From CAZJFC01 sp964545245 (GTDB lineage Bacteria > Pseudomonadota > Alphaproteobacteria > Rickettsiales > 21-14-0-20-44-7), in the NCBI GenBank assembly GCA_964545245.1, contig CAZJFC010000036.1, positions 1 to 17,638 on the forward strand: DNA of 17,638 bases. Reading direction: 5' to 3'. Shown here in pieces: positions 1 to 8,066 of this stretch. The position numbers and the translations under genes are program-made. Below the pieces are notes generated by a model, which searched no databases, was not told the origin of the DNA, and saw nothing but the letters and a program-made list of their open reading frames with translations. How positions within the stretch are numbered: position 1 is the first letter of the stretch; each line of letters starts with the position of its first letter.

Positions 1-55
1 CCGAAAACACCAGCACTGCCAAACTTTTCAGGAAATTATCACGGCATAGGGGCAT
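1..55 (-). CDS. 5' end of a probable exported protein, next gene of the pilus-like operon (partial)
   Basis: Only the first 18 codons are inside the window; the gene runs off the left edge. The ATG at 55-53 opens a frame reading MPLCRDNFLKSLAVLVFS: a short polar, positively charged start followed by a hydrophobic run, which looks like the beginning of a signal peptide or lipoprotein signal. A strong Shine-Dalgarno sequence (GGAGG, 65-61 on this strand) sits 5 bases upstream, which decides the start. The frame overlaps the end of the preceding gene by 17 bases, so it is almost certainly co-translated with it. By position, after PilC-, PilM/N- and PilO-like genes, a PilP-like lipoprotein or another secretin-associated protein would be expected. 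That is inference from operon order; no domain is visible. Confidence 0.6.
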   Translation of the reverse strand, partial: MPLCRDNFLKSLAVLVFS

Positions 56-773
56 TCATACCTCCCCCCATATACGGGTCTGCGCCGGGAGCTGGATTAA
101 TTGGCTGCCCATCCGGGCCGATTGCAGGCTGCGCGGGCGTTATTTCCGGCTCAATTTTTTCATTTTCCTGAACCCCCCTCCACTTAAAGGCTATATTTCC
201 CGCAACCATGCCCTTCTTGCGTTCCTCACTGAGTGAAACCAGGGCAGAGGTTGAATATTCCTCACGGGCAAAGCTGAATGACTGGACAACAATACTGCCG
301 GGGAACACTTCCCCAAGCCGTTTAAGCATGTTATAGGCCGCAAAGTCGGTAAATGACATAAACTGCACGGTCAAATCCGCTGCGTATAAACCGACATTTT
401 CACGCTTGAATGCCCCGCCGACTTCCTTGAACTGGGTCATGGAGAGGAACACTTGGTCAATCCCCAGATCCTCGCCCACCTGCGCCAGCATCCTGTTGGC
501 ATTATCGCGCCTGAAGCTTTCCGCACGGGAAGAGCTGGACTGTGAAAATTCAAGATAATATTTATATGCCTGATTAACCTCACCGACCCCTTTTTCGGCC
601 ACTATATGGTTGTTCTGTATCGAAATAAGCTCACCGCTTTTTACCTGAATCGTCTGCTGAAGGTCTTCCACATAACCTGCCACAATATGATAAGCCACGA
701 CAAAAATAACCGAAGCCACGCCACTGATTATGGCGGCCTTAATAAGTTTCCTTATGACTTCCTGATGTTTCAC
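39..773 (-). CDS. PilO-like membrane protein of a type IV pilus / type II secretion-like system
   Basis: A protein of 244 residues. Seen directly: a short charged N terminus, one hydrophobic segment at about residues 11-32, a helical stretch with Ser-rich region to about 85, a mixed alpha/beta part to about 205, and a Pro/Gly-rich tail (about 205-244). A small cytoplasmic N terminus, one membrane helix and a periplasmic domain is the layout of PilO/GspM-type inner-membrane alignment proteins. The start is GTG at 773-771: it shares the bases GTGA with the TGA stop of the upstream gene and has AGGAGG 6 bases in front. The coupling to a PilM/PilN-like gene and a PilC gene supports the role. The family call rests on topology and position, not on a diagnostic motif. 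The proline-rich tail is not a usual PilO feature. Confidence 0.5.
   Translation of the reverse strand: MKHQEVIRKLIKAAIISGVASVIFVVAYHIVAGYVEDLQQTIQVKSGELISIQNNHIVAEKGVGEVNQAYKYYLEFSQSSSSRAESFRRDNANRMLAQVGEDLGIDQVFLSMTQFKEVGGAFKRENVGLYAADLTVQFMSFTDFAAYNMLKRLGEVFPGSIVVQSFSFAREEYSTSALVSLSEERKKGMVAGNIAFKWRGVQENEKIEPEITPAQPAIGPDGQPINPAPGADPYMGGGMNAPMP
61..65 (-). promoter_or_regulatory. Ribosome binding site for the gene leaving the left edge
   Basis: GGAGG on the minus strand, inside the 3' coding end of the PilO-like gene and 5 bases before the ATG at 55-53. It identifies the start of the otherwise invisible next gene. Confidence 0.65.
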
Positions 774-2419
774 CGGATACCTCCTGACAGCTTGATCCTG
801 CCCTGAAGCTTGAGGACCTCCTCACGCTGCTGGTTAATATCAAAGGTATTCACTGCCTCAAACTTGTTGCTCTCCATGCTGGGAGCCTGCGCCATATCGA
901 CCTTGTATTGCGGGAACAACGCAGACATATCGAGCATGAGTTTTTTGACATATGTATCAACCTTATCCCTTTCCGCCTGCGTGGTAATCATCTCAAAGCT
1001 TATTTCCAGATCAAACTTGTCAATCTCCTGCCCCGGCGGAGGCGGGGGTTGCTGAGCGGCGGCCATTATCTCATACTCATTCATTGCGGCCAGCCGGTCT
1101 ATCTTGTTGTTCGTCCGCTTATATTCCAGCTTTGTAATCAGGAAGTTGTTCTGCACCACCGCATTTGGCCCAAATACTTTTTCCAGGTCCTTCACCAGGC
1201 GGAAAGCGAAATAATCATCCCGCGGGATAAGGCGGGAGATTTCCAGTATCTCCTGCATCCTTTTATAATCGCTGGGAAGCTTTGATTCCTTTTCCTTTAT
1301 ATCGCGCATCTTCGCGTTGGCAGTAATCAAATCCCTTTCTACCTGGGATTTTTTATCCCTAAGTTCCATTACCTTCATGATTTCCGAGGACATATTGAAA
1401 AGCATCAGCGCCACGACCGCACCACCCGCCAGATAAGTCATGGTAATGCCCAGATAAAGCAGTTCAATTTTCTTGGAATATGGCGAATTGAATTTCAGGA
1501 CATGCCTTGAATCCGCAGCGAACTTGGTGGCGGCAAGAATATCGGAAAACTTATCCTTTTCATTCACCGCGGAAGGTAGGCCGAGCTTTTCCGCCGCATT
1601 AAAAGGCGTAAGAAGTTCCACCTTGCCGAATTTAAGGGTTTGTGCGTCAACTTTTTGTATTATATCGGTAGCGGCGATAATGATTATTTTGCTGTCCTGC
1701 TCACCCTTGAAGCCCAAACGGCGCAGATACTCCACCGTATTGGCGATTTCCTGCTCAAGGTTGCCCACTACAATATCAGATATGTTATCGCCAATAAGGT
1801 TCTGGGCAAGGCGCGTGAACACCAGCTTTCCTGACCTTAATACCACGATGCGGAAACCGCCGATTTTATTGTGCATAACCAGCACTTCCCACTCCGTCTT
1901 GCTGTCCGCGCCGCTACCCCTTAATTGCGCTATCAGCTTTGATGATTCAATAGGGAGCAAGTAAACCCCGGCAAATTTGTTTTTCTGGCTGAGCACGAAC
2001 TCGAACCATCTTGAGAAAGGCTCGACATTGGCAAGCGATATGAACAGGAAGCTCCAATCCCTCCTGCCTTGCGACGAACGCCCTAAAGGCAACACATTGT
2101 TAAGATCGGTCGGCTGGAAGTCGCGCTTCAGTTTGCGGTTCACCTGTTGCTTGATTCCTATCGGGCTTACCGGCGGCAGGAATTGCTGCGAATAATTCTG
2201 TTCCATCACATCAACCAGAATCCTGATGGGAATTTTTTGGTATGTGCCAAGCAGTTTTTCAAGCAGTTTAATATCCGGCGAAAGCGGCGAATCGACGAAT
2301 ATGCGGTTTTCAAGTTTTCCGCCTTTATAAAAACAAAGGATGGCGCCCTCATCACCCACGCTCAGGACGAACTGGCTTTTAATTTTTTTCCTGCGCTTTG
2401 TTTTTAATTTCATTGCCAT
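770..2419 (-). CDS. PilM-like actin-fold protein joined to a PilN-like membrane and periplasmic part
   Basis: A protein of 549 residues. Seen directly: a very basic N terminus (KLKTKRRKKIK), a soluble region of about 300 residues with alternating beta and helical stretches, one membrane helix at about 320-341, a charged coiled-coil-like stretch at about 345-380, a mixed domain, a polyproline linker (PPPPPPG, about 458-464), and a C-terminal domain to 549. In type IV pilus systems PilM (cytoplasmic, actin-like) and PilN (one membrane helix, periplasmic domain) are separate; GspL of type II secretion carries both in one chain. The layout here matches the single-chain form. It would link the cytoplasmic motor to the periplasm. 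The ATG at 2419-2417 is used; a second ATG lies at 2413, and neither has a good Shine-Dalgarno sequence. Family assignment is from architecture and operon context. Confidence 0.5.
   Translation of the reverse strand: MAMKLKTKRRKKIKSQFVLSVGDEGAILCFYKGGKLENRIFVDSPLSPDIKLLEKLLGTYQKIPIRILVDVMEQNYSQQFLPPVSPIGIKQQVNRKLKRDFQPTDLNNVLPLGRSSQGRRDWSFLFISLANVEPFSRWFEFVLSQKNKFAGVYLLPIESSKLIAQLRGSGADSKTEWEVLVMHNKIGGFRIVVLRSGKLVFTRLAQNLIGDNISDIVVGNLEQEIANTVEYLRRLGFKGEQDSKIIIIAATDIIQKVDAQTLKFGKVELLTPFNAAEKLGLPSAVNEKDKFSDILAATKFAADSRHVLKFNSPYSKKIELLYLGITMTYLAGGAVVALMLFNMSSEIMKVMELRDKKSQVERDLITANAKMRDIKEKESKLPSDYKRMQEILEISRLIPRDDYFAFRLVKDLEKVFGPNAVVQNNFLITKLEYKRTNNKIDRLAAMNEYEIMAAAQQPPPPPGQEIDKFDLEISFEMITTQAERDKVDTYVKKLMLDMSALFPQYKVDMAQAPSMESNKFEAVNTFDINQQREEVLKLQGRIKLSGGIR
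780..785 (-). promoter_or_regulatory. Ribosome binding site for the PilO-like gene
   Basis: AGGAGG on the minus strand, 6 bases before a GTG start at 773-771 and located within the last codons of the upstream gene. It supports GTG as the true start and translational coupling through the GTGA overlap. Confidence 0.7.
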
Positions 2420-2465
2420 TATTCAATCATAATAATTTCAGAAAGCGCAACTTTTTCTCAAGAAA

Positions 2466-3668
2466 CTAGAAGTTTGCCTTGCTGATTGTATCGTAGACTG
2501 GGCCGAATACTGCAAGCGCGAGCCATGAAAGCAATCCGCCGGCAATAATCGTGAGTAGCGGCTTGATTGAACCGACAATGCCATCTACCGCATCGTTCAC
2601 TTCTTTGTCGTAGAAAAAGTTTACGTTATCGAGCGCGTCTTTCATGTTACCGCTGTCTTCGCCTACTTTGAACATCCTCACGACAAGGCTGGGGAACTGC
2701 CCGGTCACCCTTAATGCCACAGTTAAAGAGTTACCTTCGCTCACAATCCTCCGCACCGTCTGGATTGATTCGATGATTACCGTACTCCTTACCACCTGCT
2801 GCCCTACCCTCAGGCAGTCAAGGATATCAATACCGCTGTTATACAGGATACTGAAGAACCGTGTGAATTTCGCAAGGTCGATTTTCCTTCTGGTCGGCCC
2901 CAGGAGCGGGAATTTTAACACGAACGTATCCCAGAGATAGAGGAACTTCTTCGACTTTCTTTTCAGGACTTTTATAACGAATACAATAGCAAACGGGGTA
3001 ATGAATACTATGAACCAATAATCCACGAAGAAATTGGAAGTTGCAATCAGCGCCTTGGTGTGTCCCGGCATCTCATGGCCCTGCGCCTGAAGGAATTGTT
3101 CCAATTGCGGAACCACTTTTACCATCAGCACGCCAATCGCGCCGAACAGGATGACAATGGTAAAAATCGGGTAAATCATCGCCTTACGAACCTTGCGCCT
3201 GATCTCACCACCCCATTTCAAATGGTCGGCAAGGTTACCGAAAGATTCATGCAGGTTACCGGTTTTTTCACCGGCGGCAACCAGGCCGACGAATATACTG
3301 TCAAAATCACTAGGATGTTTGGCCAATGCTTCAGAAAGGAGCGAACCACCCTTCACTTCCTCATAAATATCCGCAACCTTATCCTTCAGCTTGGGTGATT
3401 CGGAGGAATCACGCACATCGGCAAGCGCGTCAAGAATCGGTACACCGGCTTTGTCAAGCTGCTGCAAATGGATACAGAACATGATTTTATCCTTATTCGA
3501 GATTTTTCCAAAAAATCCGACAACCTGGCCTTTAAGCTCGCGCTCGCTGATGAGGTCAAGCCCGATACCTTTCAGCCTTTCTTCAAGGTCAATGGGATTG
3601 GCAGCCGTCATCCTTCCGCGCAGAACCTTGCCGGTGATGTCCATCGCCTTGTAGTTATAAGTCGCCAT
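2466..3668 (-). CDS. pilC: Inner-membrane platform protein of the type IV pilus / type II secretion family (PilC/GspF)
   Basis: A protein of 400 residues, the usual PilC/GspF length. It starts with the family-typical YNYKAMD..G....G and has two copies of the T2SF domain (about 65-190 and 265-390). Each copy contains the hallmark glycine motif: GEKTGNL (about 132-138) and GEDSGNM (about 335-341). Hydrophobic segments lie at about 168-190, 214-235 and 373-395, so each T2SF half sits in the cytoplasm next to membrane helices. Known role of the family: it couples the hexameric assembly ATPase to pilin or pseudopilin polymerisation in the inner membrane. It is the first gene of the minus-strand set, 46 bp before the PilM-like gene. 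No assembly ATPase (PilB/GspE) is in the window. ATG at 3668-3666, without a clear Shine-Dalgarno sequence. The symbol is by family; it could equally be called a GspF homologue. Confidence 0.85.
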   Translation of the reverse strand: MATYNYKAMDITGKVLRGRMTAANPIDLEERLKGIGLDLISERELKGQVVGFFGKISNKDKIMFCIHLQQLDKAGVPILDALADVRDSSESPKLKDKVADIYEEVKGGSLLSEALAKHPSDFDSIFVGLVAAGEKTGNLHESFGNLADHLKWGGEIRRKVRKAMIYPIFTIVILFGAIGVLMVKVVPQLEQFLQAQGHEMPGHTKALIATSNFFVDYWFIVFITPFAIVFVIKVLKRKSKKFLYLWDTFVLKFPLLGPTRRKIDLAKFTRFFSILYNSGIDILDCLRVGQQVVRSTVIIESIQTVRRIVSEGNSLTVALRVTGQFPSLVVRMFKVGEDSGNMKDALDNVNFFYDKEVNDAVDGIVGSIKPLLTIIAGGLLSWLALAVFGPVYDTISKANF

Positions 3669-3720
3669 ACTAGTTAATCTTAGGAGCGTTGTATTAAGAA
3701 TTGGTTTAATTATGGCTTAT

Positions 3721-3737
3721 TCCGAAGCGTATTCGGA
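3721..3737. promoter_or_regulatory. Inverted repeat in the divergent pilC/proB intergenic region
   Basis: A perfect 6-bp inverted repeat, TCCGAA-GCGTA-TTCGGA, lies between two divergently transcribed genes. Its place between the two starts would suit an operator, but it is short and has no run of T on either side, so a terminator is unlikely. It could be chance. Confidence 0.25.
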
Positions 3738-3793
3738 TTTATCATTTTATTAATCATTTGCCGCCCATATTGAAACCTGATATTTGAAAACAC

Positions 3794-4912
3794 ATGGAGC
3801 TAGGCAAATTCAGGCGTATCGTGTTAAAACTCGGTTCATCGATCATCACCGATGAAAACGGCCTGATACGCTCAAAATGGCTGAAAACATTAGCCGTCGA
3901 TATCGCAATGCTTAAATCACGCAAACTTGAGGTTATAATCGTCACCTCCGGCAGCGTGGCGCTTGGCCGCAAATTCATCGGCAAACCCAAGGGAAAGCTC
4001 AAGCTTGAGGAAAAACAGGCCGCGGCAGCCTGCGGGCAGATTGAACTGATGCGTGGCTATCAGGAAGTTTTCGGCAAGCAGAACGTGGCGCAAATTCTCC
4101 TCACTTTCTGGGATACTGAGCGCCGCAACAGCTACCTTAACGCCAAAACCGCTGTGGAAACCCTGCTGAAAAGCGGCGTTATCCCGGTAATCAACGAAAA
4201 TGACGCGGTTGCCACCACCGAGCTTAGATATGGCGATAATGACCGCCTCTCCGCCCGCGTAGCACAGATGCTCGGCGCGGATTTACTAGTTATTTTTTCC
4301 GATATTGACGGGCTTTACACCGCCAACCCCTCAACCGATAAATCCGCAAAACATCTGCCGGAAGTAAAAGAAATCACCAAAGAAATCGAAAAAATGGCAG
4401 GCGGCACGGGCAGCAGCATCGGCACGGGCGGCATGGTCACAAAAATCGAGGCAGCCAAAATAGCGGTAAGGGCGGGTTGCGATTGCGTTATCACCAACGG
4501 GCACAACAACAACCCACTGAAAAACCTTGAATCCGGCAAATATCCGTTCACCCGTTTTATATCCAGCACCAGCCCATTAAAGGCACGCAAGCAATGGATT
4601 GTTTCCGGCGTGAAACCAATGGGTGAAATCGTGATTGATCCCGGCGCGACCGGGGCGCTTGCCAAAGGGCGCAGCCTGCTCCCTGCCGGTGCGACCGAGG
4701 TTAAAGGCCGGTTCGAACGCGGCGATTTAGTGGTCGTGAAAGACGGCGAAGGAACCGAGATCGCGCGCGGGCTTTCCGCCTATTCCGCCGAGGACGCGGC
4801 AAAGATAATCCGCAAAAAATCCAGTGAGATTGAAAAAATCCTCGGCTTCGCCGGACGCGAGGAACTCATCCATCGTGATGATATGGTTATCACCGTCAAA
4901 AACCCCAAATAA
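3794..4912 (+). CDS. proB: Glutamate 5-kinase
   Basis: A protein of 372 residues, full length for a ProB with a C-terminal PUA domain. It phosphorylates glutamate to gamma-glutamyl phosphate, the first and feedback-controlled step of proline synthesis, in the cytoplasm. Visible motifs: KLGSS (12-16, phosphate-binding loop), SGSVALG (52-58), INENDAVA (133-140) and YGDND (146-150) for glutamate and nucleotide binding, SDIDGLYTANP (169-179) and GTGGM (210-214). The PUA-like region is about 270-355. The ATG at 3794 fits the family start (MELGKFRRIVLKLGSS); no Shine-Dalgarno sequence is seen. The next enzyme of the pathway, proA, follows on the same strand. The Obg GTPase gene that often precedes proB in alphaproteobacteria is absent; a divergent pilC gene is there instead. 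Confidence 0.96.
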   Translation: MELGKFRRIVLKLGSSIITDENGLIRSKWLKTLAVDIAMLKSRKLEVIIVTSGSVALGRKFIGKPKGKLKLEEKQAAAACGQIELMRGYQEVFGKQNVAQILLTFWDTERRNSYLNAKTAVETLLKSGVIPVINENDAVATTELRYGDNDRLSARVAQMLGADLLVIFSDIDGLYTANPSTDKSAKHLPEVKEITKEIEKMAGGTGSSIGTGGMVTKIEAAKIAVRAGCDCVITNGHNNNPLKNLESGKYPFTRFISSTSPLKARKQWIVSGVKPMGEIVIDPGATGALAKGRSLLPAGATEVKGRFERGDLVVVKDGEGTEIARGLSAYSAEDAAKIIRKKSSEIEKILGFAGREELIHRDDMVITVKNPK

Positions 4913-5005
4913 CCCTATCCGCCGGAGCGTTTCCGCTTGAATAGGCGCTTAAAAACAGCTATTCTCAATTTGATATTATTAATTTCTAAAGGAATACGGG
5001 TTAGT

Positions 5006-6301
5006 ATGGTTACCGATTTAATGGAAAGGCAGTCAGAATCACAAACTGCCGCGCATGAAACTATGATTATTCTTGGCCAGAACGCGAAGGAAGCCTATCA
5101 GGCGCTTGCAAGCAGCAGCACGGAGCAGAAAAACTCCGCGTTGAAGGAGGCGGCAAAAGCAATCCGCGCATCCGCCAAGGAAATTCTTGCAGCGAATGAA
5201 AAAGATATAAAGCTGGCAAAGGCCAACCGCGCCAATGCCGCCTATCTTGACCGCCTTGCGCTTTCCCCTGTGCGGATTGAAGCAATGGCTAAAGGGTTGG
5301 AAGAAATCGCAAAACTGCCTGACCCTGTAGGCAAAAAACTGGCTTCATGGGACAGGCCGAACGGGCTTAAGATCAGCCGCGTTTCGGTTGCGCTCGGCGT
5401 TATCGGGATGATTTATGAATCACGCCCTAACGTCACCGCCGATGCCGGGGGGCTATGCCTCAAATCCGGCAATGCGGTGATTTTGCGCTGCGGTTCGGAC
5501 AGTTTCAACTCCTCCCGCGCGATTGAGCAGGCCATGCAGCAAGGACTGGAAGCAGCCGGATTACCAAAAACCGCCATCCAGCTTGTACCGACGCCGGACC
5601 GCGCCGCAGTTTCGGAAATGCTTTCGCTATCGGAATATATTGATTTGATTATTCCGCGCGGCGGCAAATCGCTCACCGAGAAAATCAGGAATGAGAGCAA
5701 AATCCCTACCCTGCTCCATCTCGACGGCAACTGCCATACTTACATTCACGAAAAAGCCGATGCGAAAATGGCGGCGGAAGTCATCCTTAACGCGAAGATG
5801 CGCCGCACCGGGGTTTGCGGGGCAACCGAATCAATCGTGGTTGATGCGAAAATCGCGGATAAGATCCTGCCGAAAGTTATTGATAAACTGGCCGATGCCG
5901 GTTGCGAAATCCGCGGCGATGAAAAGGCCCAGCTTGCCGACAAGCGCATAAAGGCAGCAAGCCCGGCTGATTGGTTCAAGGAATATCTTGACGCGATTGT
6001 TTCAGTAAAAACCGTTGAAGACATCGACGAAGCGATTGAGCACATCAATTTCTACAGCTCGCATCACACCGAAGCCATCATCACGGCAGATGCAAAAGCG
6101 GCGGAAAAATTCCTGAACCGCATCGACAGCGCGATCGTGATGCACAACGCCTCAACCCAGTTTGCCGATGGCGGCGAATTCGGCATGGGCGCGGAAATCG
6201 GCATTTCCACCGGAAGGCTACACGCACGCGGCCCGGTCGGTGTTGAGCAGCTCACCACCTATAAATATGTTGTGGAAGGCGACGGCCAGACCCGCGCCTG
6301 A
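5006..6301 (+). CDS. proA: Glutamate-5-semialdehyde dehydrogenase (gamma-glutamyl phosphate reductase)
   Basis: With the ATG at 5006 the protein has 431 residues, close to the normal 415-430. It reduces gamma-glutamyl phosphate with NADPH to glutamate semialdehyde, the second step of proline synthesis, as partner of ProB. The catalytic cysteine is Cys271 in the motif RRTGVCGATES. Other family signatures are VIYESRPNVT-like IGMIYESRPNVTADA, GNAVILRCGSDS, IPRGGKSL, LLHLDGNCHTYI and the C-terminal FADGGEFGMGAEIGISTGRLHARGP. The frame is open further up to a TTG at 4937, but those residues look unrelated to ProA. An AAGGA stretch at 4989-4993 stands 12 bases before the chosen ATG, rather far. proB ends 93 bp upstream, and nadD starts 5 bp downstream. 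Confidence 0.95.
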   Translation: MVTDLMERQSESQTAAHETMIILGQNAKEAYQALASSSTEQKNSALKEAAKAIRASAKEILAANEKDIKLAKANRANAAYLDRLALSPVRIEAMAKGLEEIAKLPDPVGKKLASWDRPNGLKISRVSVALGVIGMIYESRPNVTADAGGLCLKSGNAVILRCGSDSFNSSRAIEQAMQQGLEAAGLPKTAIQLVPTPDRAAVSEMLSLSEYIDLIIPRGGKSLTEKIRNESKIPTLLHLDGNCHTYIHEKADAKMAAEVILNAKMRRTGVCGATESIVVDAKIADKILPKVIDKLADAGCEIRGDEKAQLADKRIKAASPADWFKEYLDAIVSVKTVEDIDEAIEHINFYSSHHTEAIITADAKAAEKFLNRIDSAIVMHNASTQFADGGEFGMGAEIGISTGRLHARGPVGVEQLTTYKYVVEGDGQTRA

Positions 6302-6306
6302 GCTTT

Positions 6307-6825
6307 ATGGGCAGTAGCATAAAAATCGGATTACTGGGCGGGAGTTTCAACCCCGCGCATGAAGGGCATTTGCACATTTCCGAGATCGCACGCAAAAAAC
6401 TTGGGCTTGACCAGGTGTGGTGGCTGGTTTCCCCGCAAAACCCGCTTAAGGAAAAATCCGGGATGATGCCGTTTGAGGAAAGGTTTGAGAGCGCCCGGAA
6501 AATTGCCGGCAGCAACCCGAAAATAATCATCAGTGATATTGAATCCCGGCTTAACACCATTTACACCAGCGACACGCTAAAACGCCTGAAACAGAAATAT
6601 CCCCGGCATAAATTCTTCTGGCTGATGGGGACGGACAACCTCATCCAGCTTCCCAAATGGAAGAACTGGGAAGAAATTTTTGAGTATGCCGAAGTCCACG
6701 TGTTTGACCGCGCAAACGCATCTTATGGGGCGATTAAGGGCAAAGCCACGAGCAGAAAGAAAATACATTACCACCATATCCGCCGGAACCCGCTCTCCTC
6801 AACGGTTTTGCGCTCATCCGTTTAG
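6307..6825 (+). CDS. nadD: Nicotinate-nucleotide adenylyltransferase
   Basis: A protein of 172 residues. It joins nicotinate mononucleotide and ATP to deamido-NAD, a required step of NAD synthesis. The nucleotidyltransferase motif GGSFNPAHEGH (11-21, with the two active-site histidines His18 and His21) is intact. So are the WWLVSPQNPLK substrate loop, the LMGTDNLIQLPKWKNW segment and the SSTVLR motif (about 164-169). The protein stops only a few residues after SSTVLR. This is shorter than the enterobacterial enzyme; from memory, compact C termini also occur in alphaproteobacteria, so I do not call it broken. ATG at 6307, 5 bases after the proA stop, no Shine-Dalgarno sequence. In many alphaproteobacteria rsfS follows nadD; here a fur-type gene does. 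Confidence 0.92.
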   Translation: MGSSIKIGLLGGSFNPAHEGHLHISEIARKKLGLDQVWWLVSPQNPLKEKSGMMPFEERFESARKIAGSNPKIIISDIESRLNTIYTSDTLKRLKQKYPRHKFFWLMGTDNLIQLPKWKNWEEIFEYAEVHVFDRANASYGAIKGKATSRKKIHYHHIRRNPLSSTVLRSSV

Positions 6826-6827
6826 GG

Positions 6828-6856
6828 TTGATTTAGCGGCGCAATCATAGTAAAAG
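6828..6856 (+). promoter_or_regulatory. Possible promoter of fur
   Basis: TTGATT (6828-6833), 17 bases, then TAAAAG (6851-6856). The -35 box is good and the -10 box only moderate. A transcript from here would begin at about the ATG at 6863, so it would be leaderless, which fits the lack of a Shine-Dalgarno sequence. Low certainty. Confidence 0.28.
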
Positions 6857-6862
6857 TTCTGC

Positions 6863-7294
6863 ATGTCAAAAACACTGCTTGAAAAATGTCTGGACAAAGG
6901 CATCCGCATGACCGAACAAAGAAGGGTCATAGCGGAAGTCATTGCCAAATCGTATGACCATCCAAGCGTTGAAGAAGTTTATTCCCGCGCCCATAAGATT
7001 GACTCTAAAATTTCCATTGCCACGGTCTACCGCACAGTAAAGCTGTTTGAGGAATCCGACGTTGTCTCCAAGCTTGATTTCGGCGACGGCAGGGCGCGTT
7101 ATGAAGAATCCACCGAAGAACACCACGACCATTTGATTGATATCAGGAGCGGGAAAGTTATTGAGTTCTTTAATGAGGAAATCGAAAAATTACAGGAAAA
7201 AATCGCAAATGACTACGGCTTTGAACTCGTTGACCACAGACTCGAATTATTCTGCGTCCCCAAGAATGAACATTCCAAAAAAAACGATGCCTAA
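6863..7294 (+). CDS. fur: Fur-family metal-responsive transcriptional regulator (alphaproteobacterial Fur/Mur type)
   Basis: A protein of 143 residues, normal for Fur. The N-terminal winged-helix part contains RMTEQRRVIAEVI (about 15-27), HPSVEEVY (33-40) and the recognition helix region SIATVYRTVKLFEE (51-64). The metal-binding and dimer part has EEHHDHLID (85-93), GKVIEF (97-102) and HRLELFCVP (125-133). Where gamma-proteobacterial Fur has the CxxC structural-zinc pair after HHDHLI, this protein has IDIRSGK, with no cysteine. That is usual in alphaproteobacterial Fur/Mur proteins, which respond to iron or manganese. Irr is another possible assignment, but the sequence from HHDHLID onward reads as Fur/Mur. 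Its last 8 bases overlap the chosen start of olsB. No Fur-box was recognised upstream. Confidence 0.85.
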   Translation: MSKTLLEKCLDKGIRMTEQRRVIAEVIAKSYDHPSVEEVYSRAHKIDSKISIATVYRTVKLFEESDVVSKLDFGDGRARYEESTEEHHDHLIDIRSGKVIEFFNEEIEKLQEKIANDYGFELVDHRLELFCVPKNEHSKKNDA

Positions 7295-8063
7295 TTTATA
7301 TTTTGAAGCAGGAACATTGGAGGTTTTCATCGCTGAAAGCGCTGGGGACGTACGCGCTTCACAGGAGCTTCGTTATCGCGTGTTCGTTGAGGAAATGGGC
7401 GCGAGCGCCAGCCCGCAAATGCGCGAGGAAAAACGCGACTTTGACGAATTCGACGAGCTTTGCGACCACCTGCTGGTAAAAGACCGTGAGAAAAACCAGG
7501 TTGTCGGCTCATATCGTTTGTTACGCCGCTCAAAGCTTCCGGCAGGCCGCAAATTTTACACCGAAGGGGAGTACGACATTTCAAAAATGCTGTCATATTT
7601 CAAAGGTGAGATAATGGAGCTTGGCCGCTCCTGCGTTGACAAGGAATACCGCACGCGCAGCTCGATGCAGCTTTTATGGCGCGCAATCGGCGAATACTCC
7701 GAAATCTATGGCGTGGAGGCAATGTTCGGCTGCGCCAGCTTCCCCGGTGCCGACCACAGGCAGCACGCCCTGCCCCTTTCCGTCCTATACCATTATTACC
7801 TCGCGCCGGAGGAATTCCGCCCGCGCGCGCTTGAGAAGCTCTATACCCCGATGAACCTGATGCCGAAAGATTCTTTCGACGCGAAGAAAGCCGTGGTGGC
7901 ACTGCCGCCACTGGTGAAAGGTTATATCCGCACCGGCGCTTTTGTTGGCGATGGCGCTTTTGAAGATAAATCCTATAACACCACCGATGTCTGCATAATC
8001 CTGAAAACCGACCAGATCACCAGCAAATACCACGACCGCTACGTAACCGGCAATAAAGCGTAA
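7287..8063 (+). CDS. olsB: L-ornithine N-alpha-acyltransferase (OlsB family)
   Basis: A protein of 258 residues from the ATG at 7287. OlsB transfers a 3-hydroxyacyl chain from acyl-carrier protein to ornithine, giving lyso-ornithine lipid, the first step of ornithine-lipid synthesis. Family signatures: LRYRVFVEEMGA, FDELCDHLLV, VVGSYRLL, IMELGRSCVDKEYR, LLWRAIGEY, MFGCASFPG, LPPLVKGYIRTGAFVGDGAF and YNTTDVCIIL. This is a GNAT-like fold close to the hemolysin-type acyltransferases. An upstream in-frame ATG at 7266 would add 7 residues; neither start has a clear Shine-Dalgarno sequence. The start overlaps the end of fur by 8 bases, and olsA follows after 3 bases. The olsB-olsA arrangement supports the specific function over that of a general GNAT enzyme. 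Confidence 0.85.
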   Translation: MPNLYFEAGTLEVFIAESAGDVRASQELRYRVFVEEMGASASPQMREEKRDFDEFDELCDHLLVKDREKNQVVGSYRLLRRSKLPAGRKFYTEGEYDISKMLSYFKGEIMELGRSCVDKEYRTRSSMQLLWRAIGEYSEIYGVEAMFGCASFPGADHRQHALPLSVLYHYYLAPEEFRPRALEKLYTPMNLMPKDSFDAKKAVVALPPLVKGYIRTGAFVGDGAFEDKSYNTTDVCIILKTDQITSKYHDRYVTGNKA

Positions 8064-8066
8064 ACT

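Noticed and set aside
4937..5005. TTG start giving a longer ProA
   Set aside because: The added residues include an Ile/Leu-rich stretch not typical of the cytosolic enzyme; 431 residues from 5006 already match the family length.
6780..6825. nadD as a truncated pseudogene
   Set aside because: All catalytic motifs through SSTVLR are intact and I see no frameshifted continuation. A short C terminus seems acceptable for this group, though I could not compare it directly.
7137..7286. N-terminal extension of olsB into the fur gene
   Set aside because: These 50 codons lie within the well-conserved C-terminal half of fur in another frame and do not resemble OlsB. The ATG at 7287 (or 7266) fits the family.
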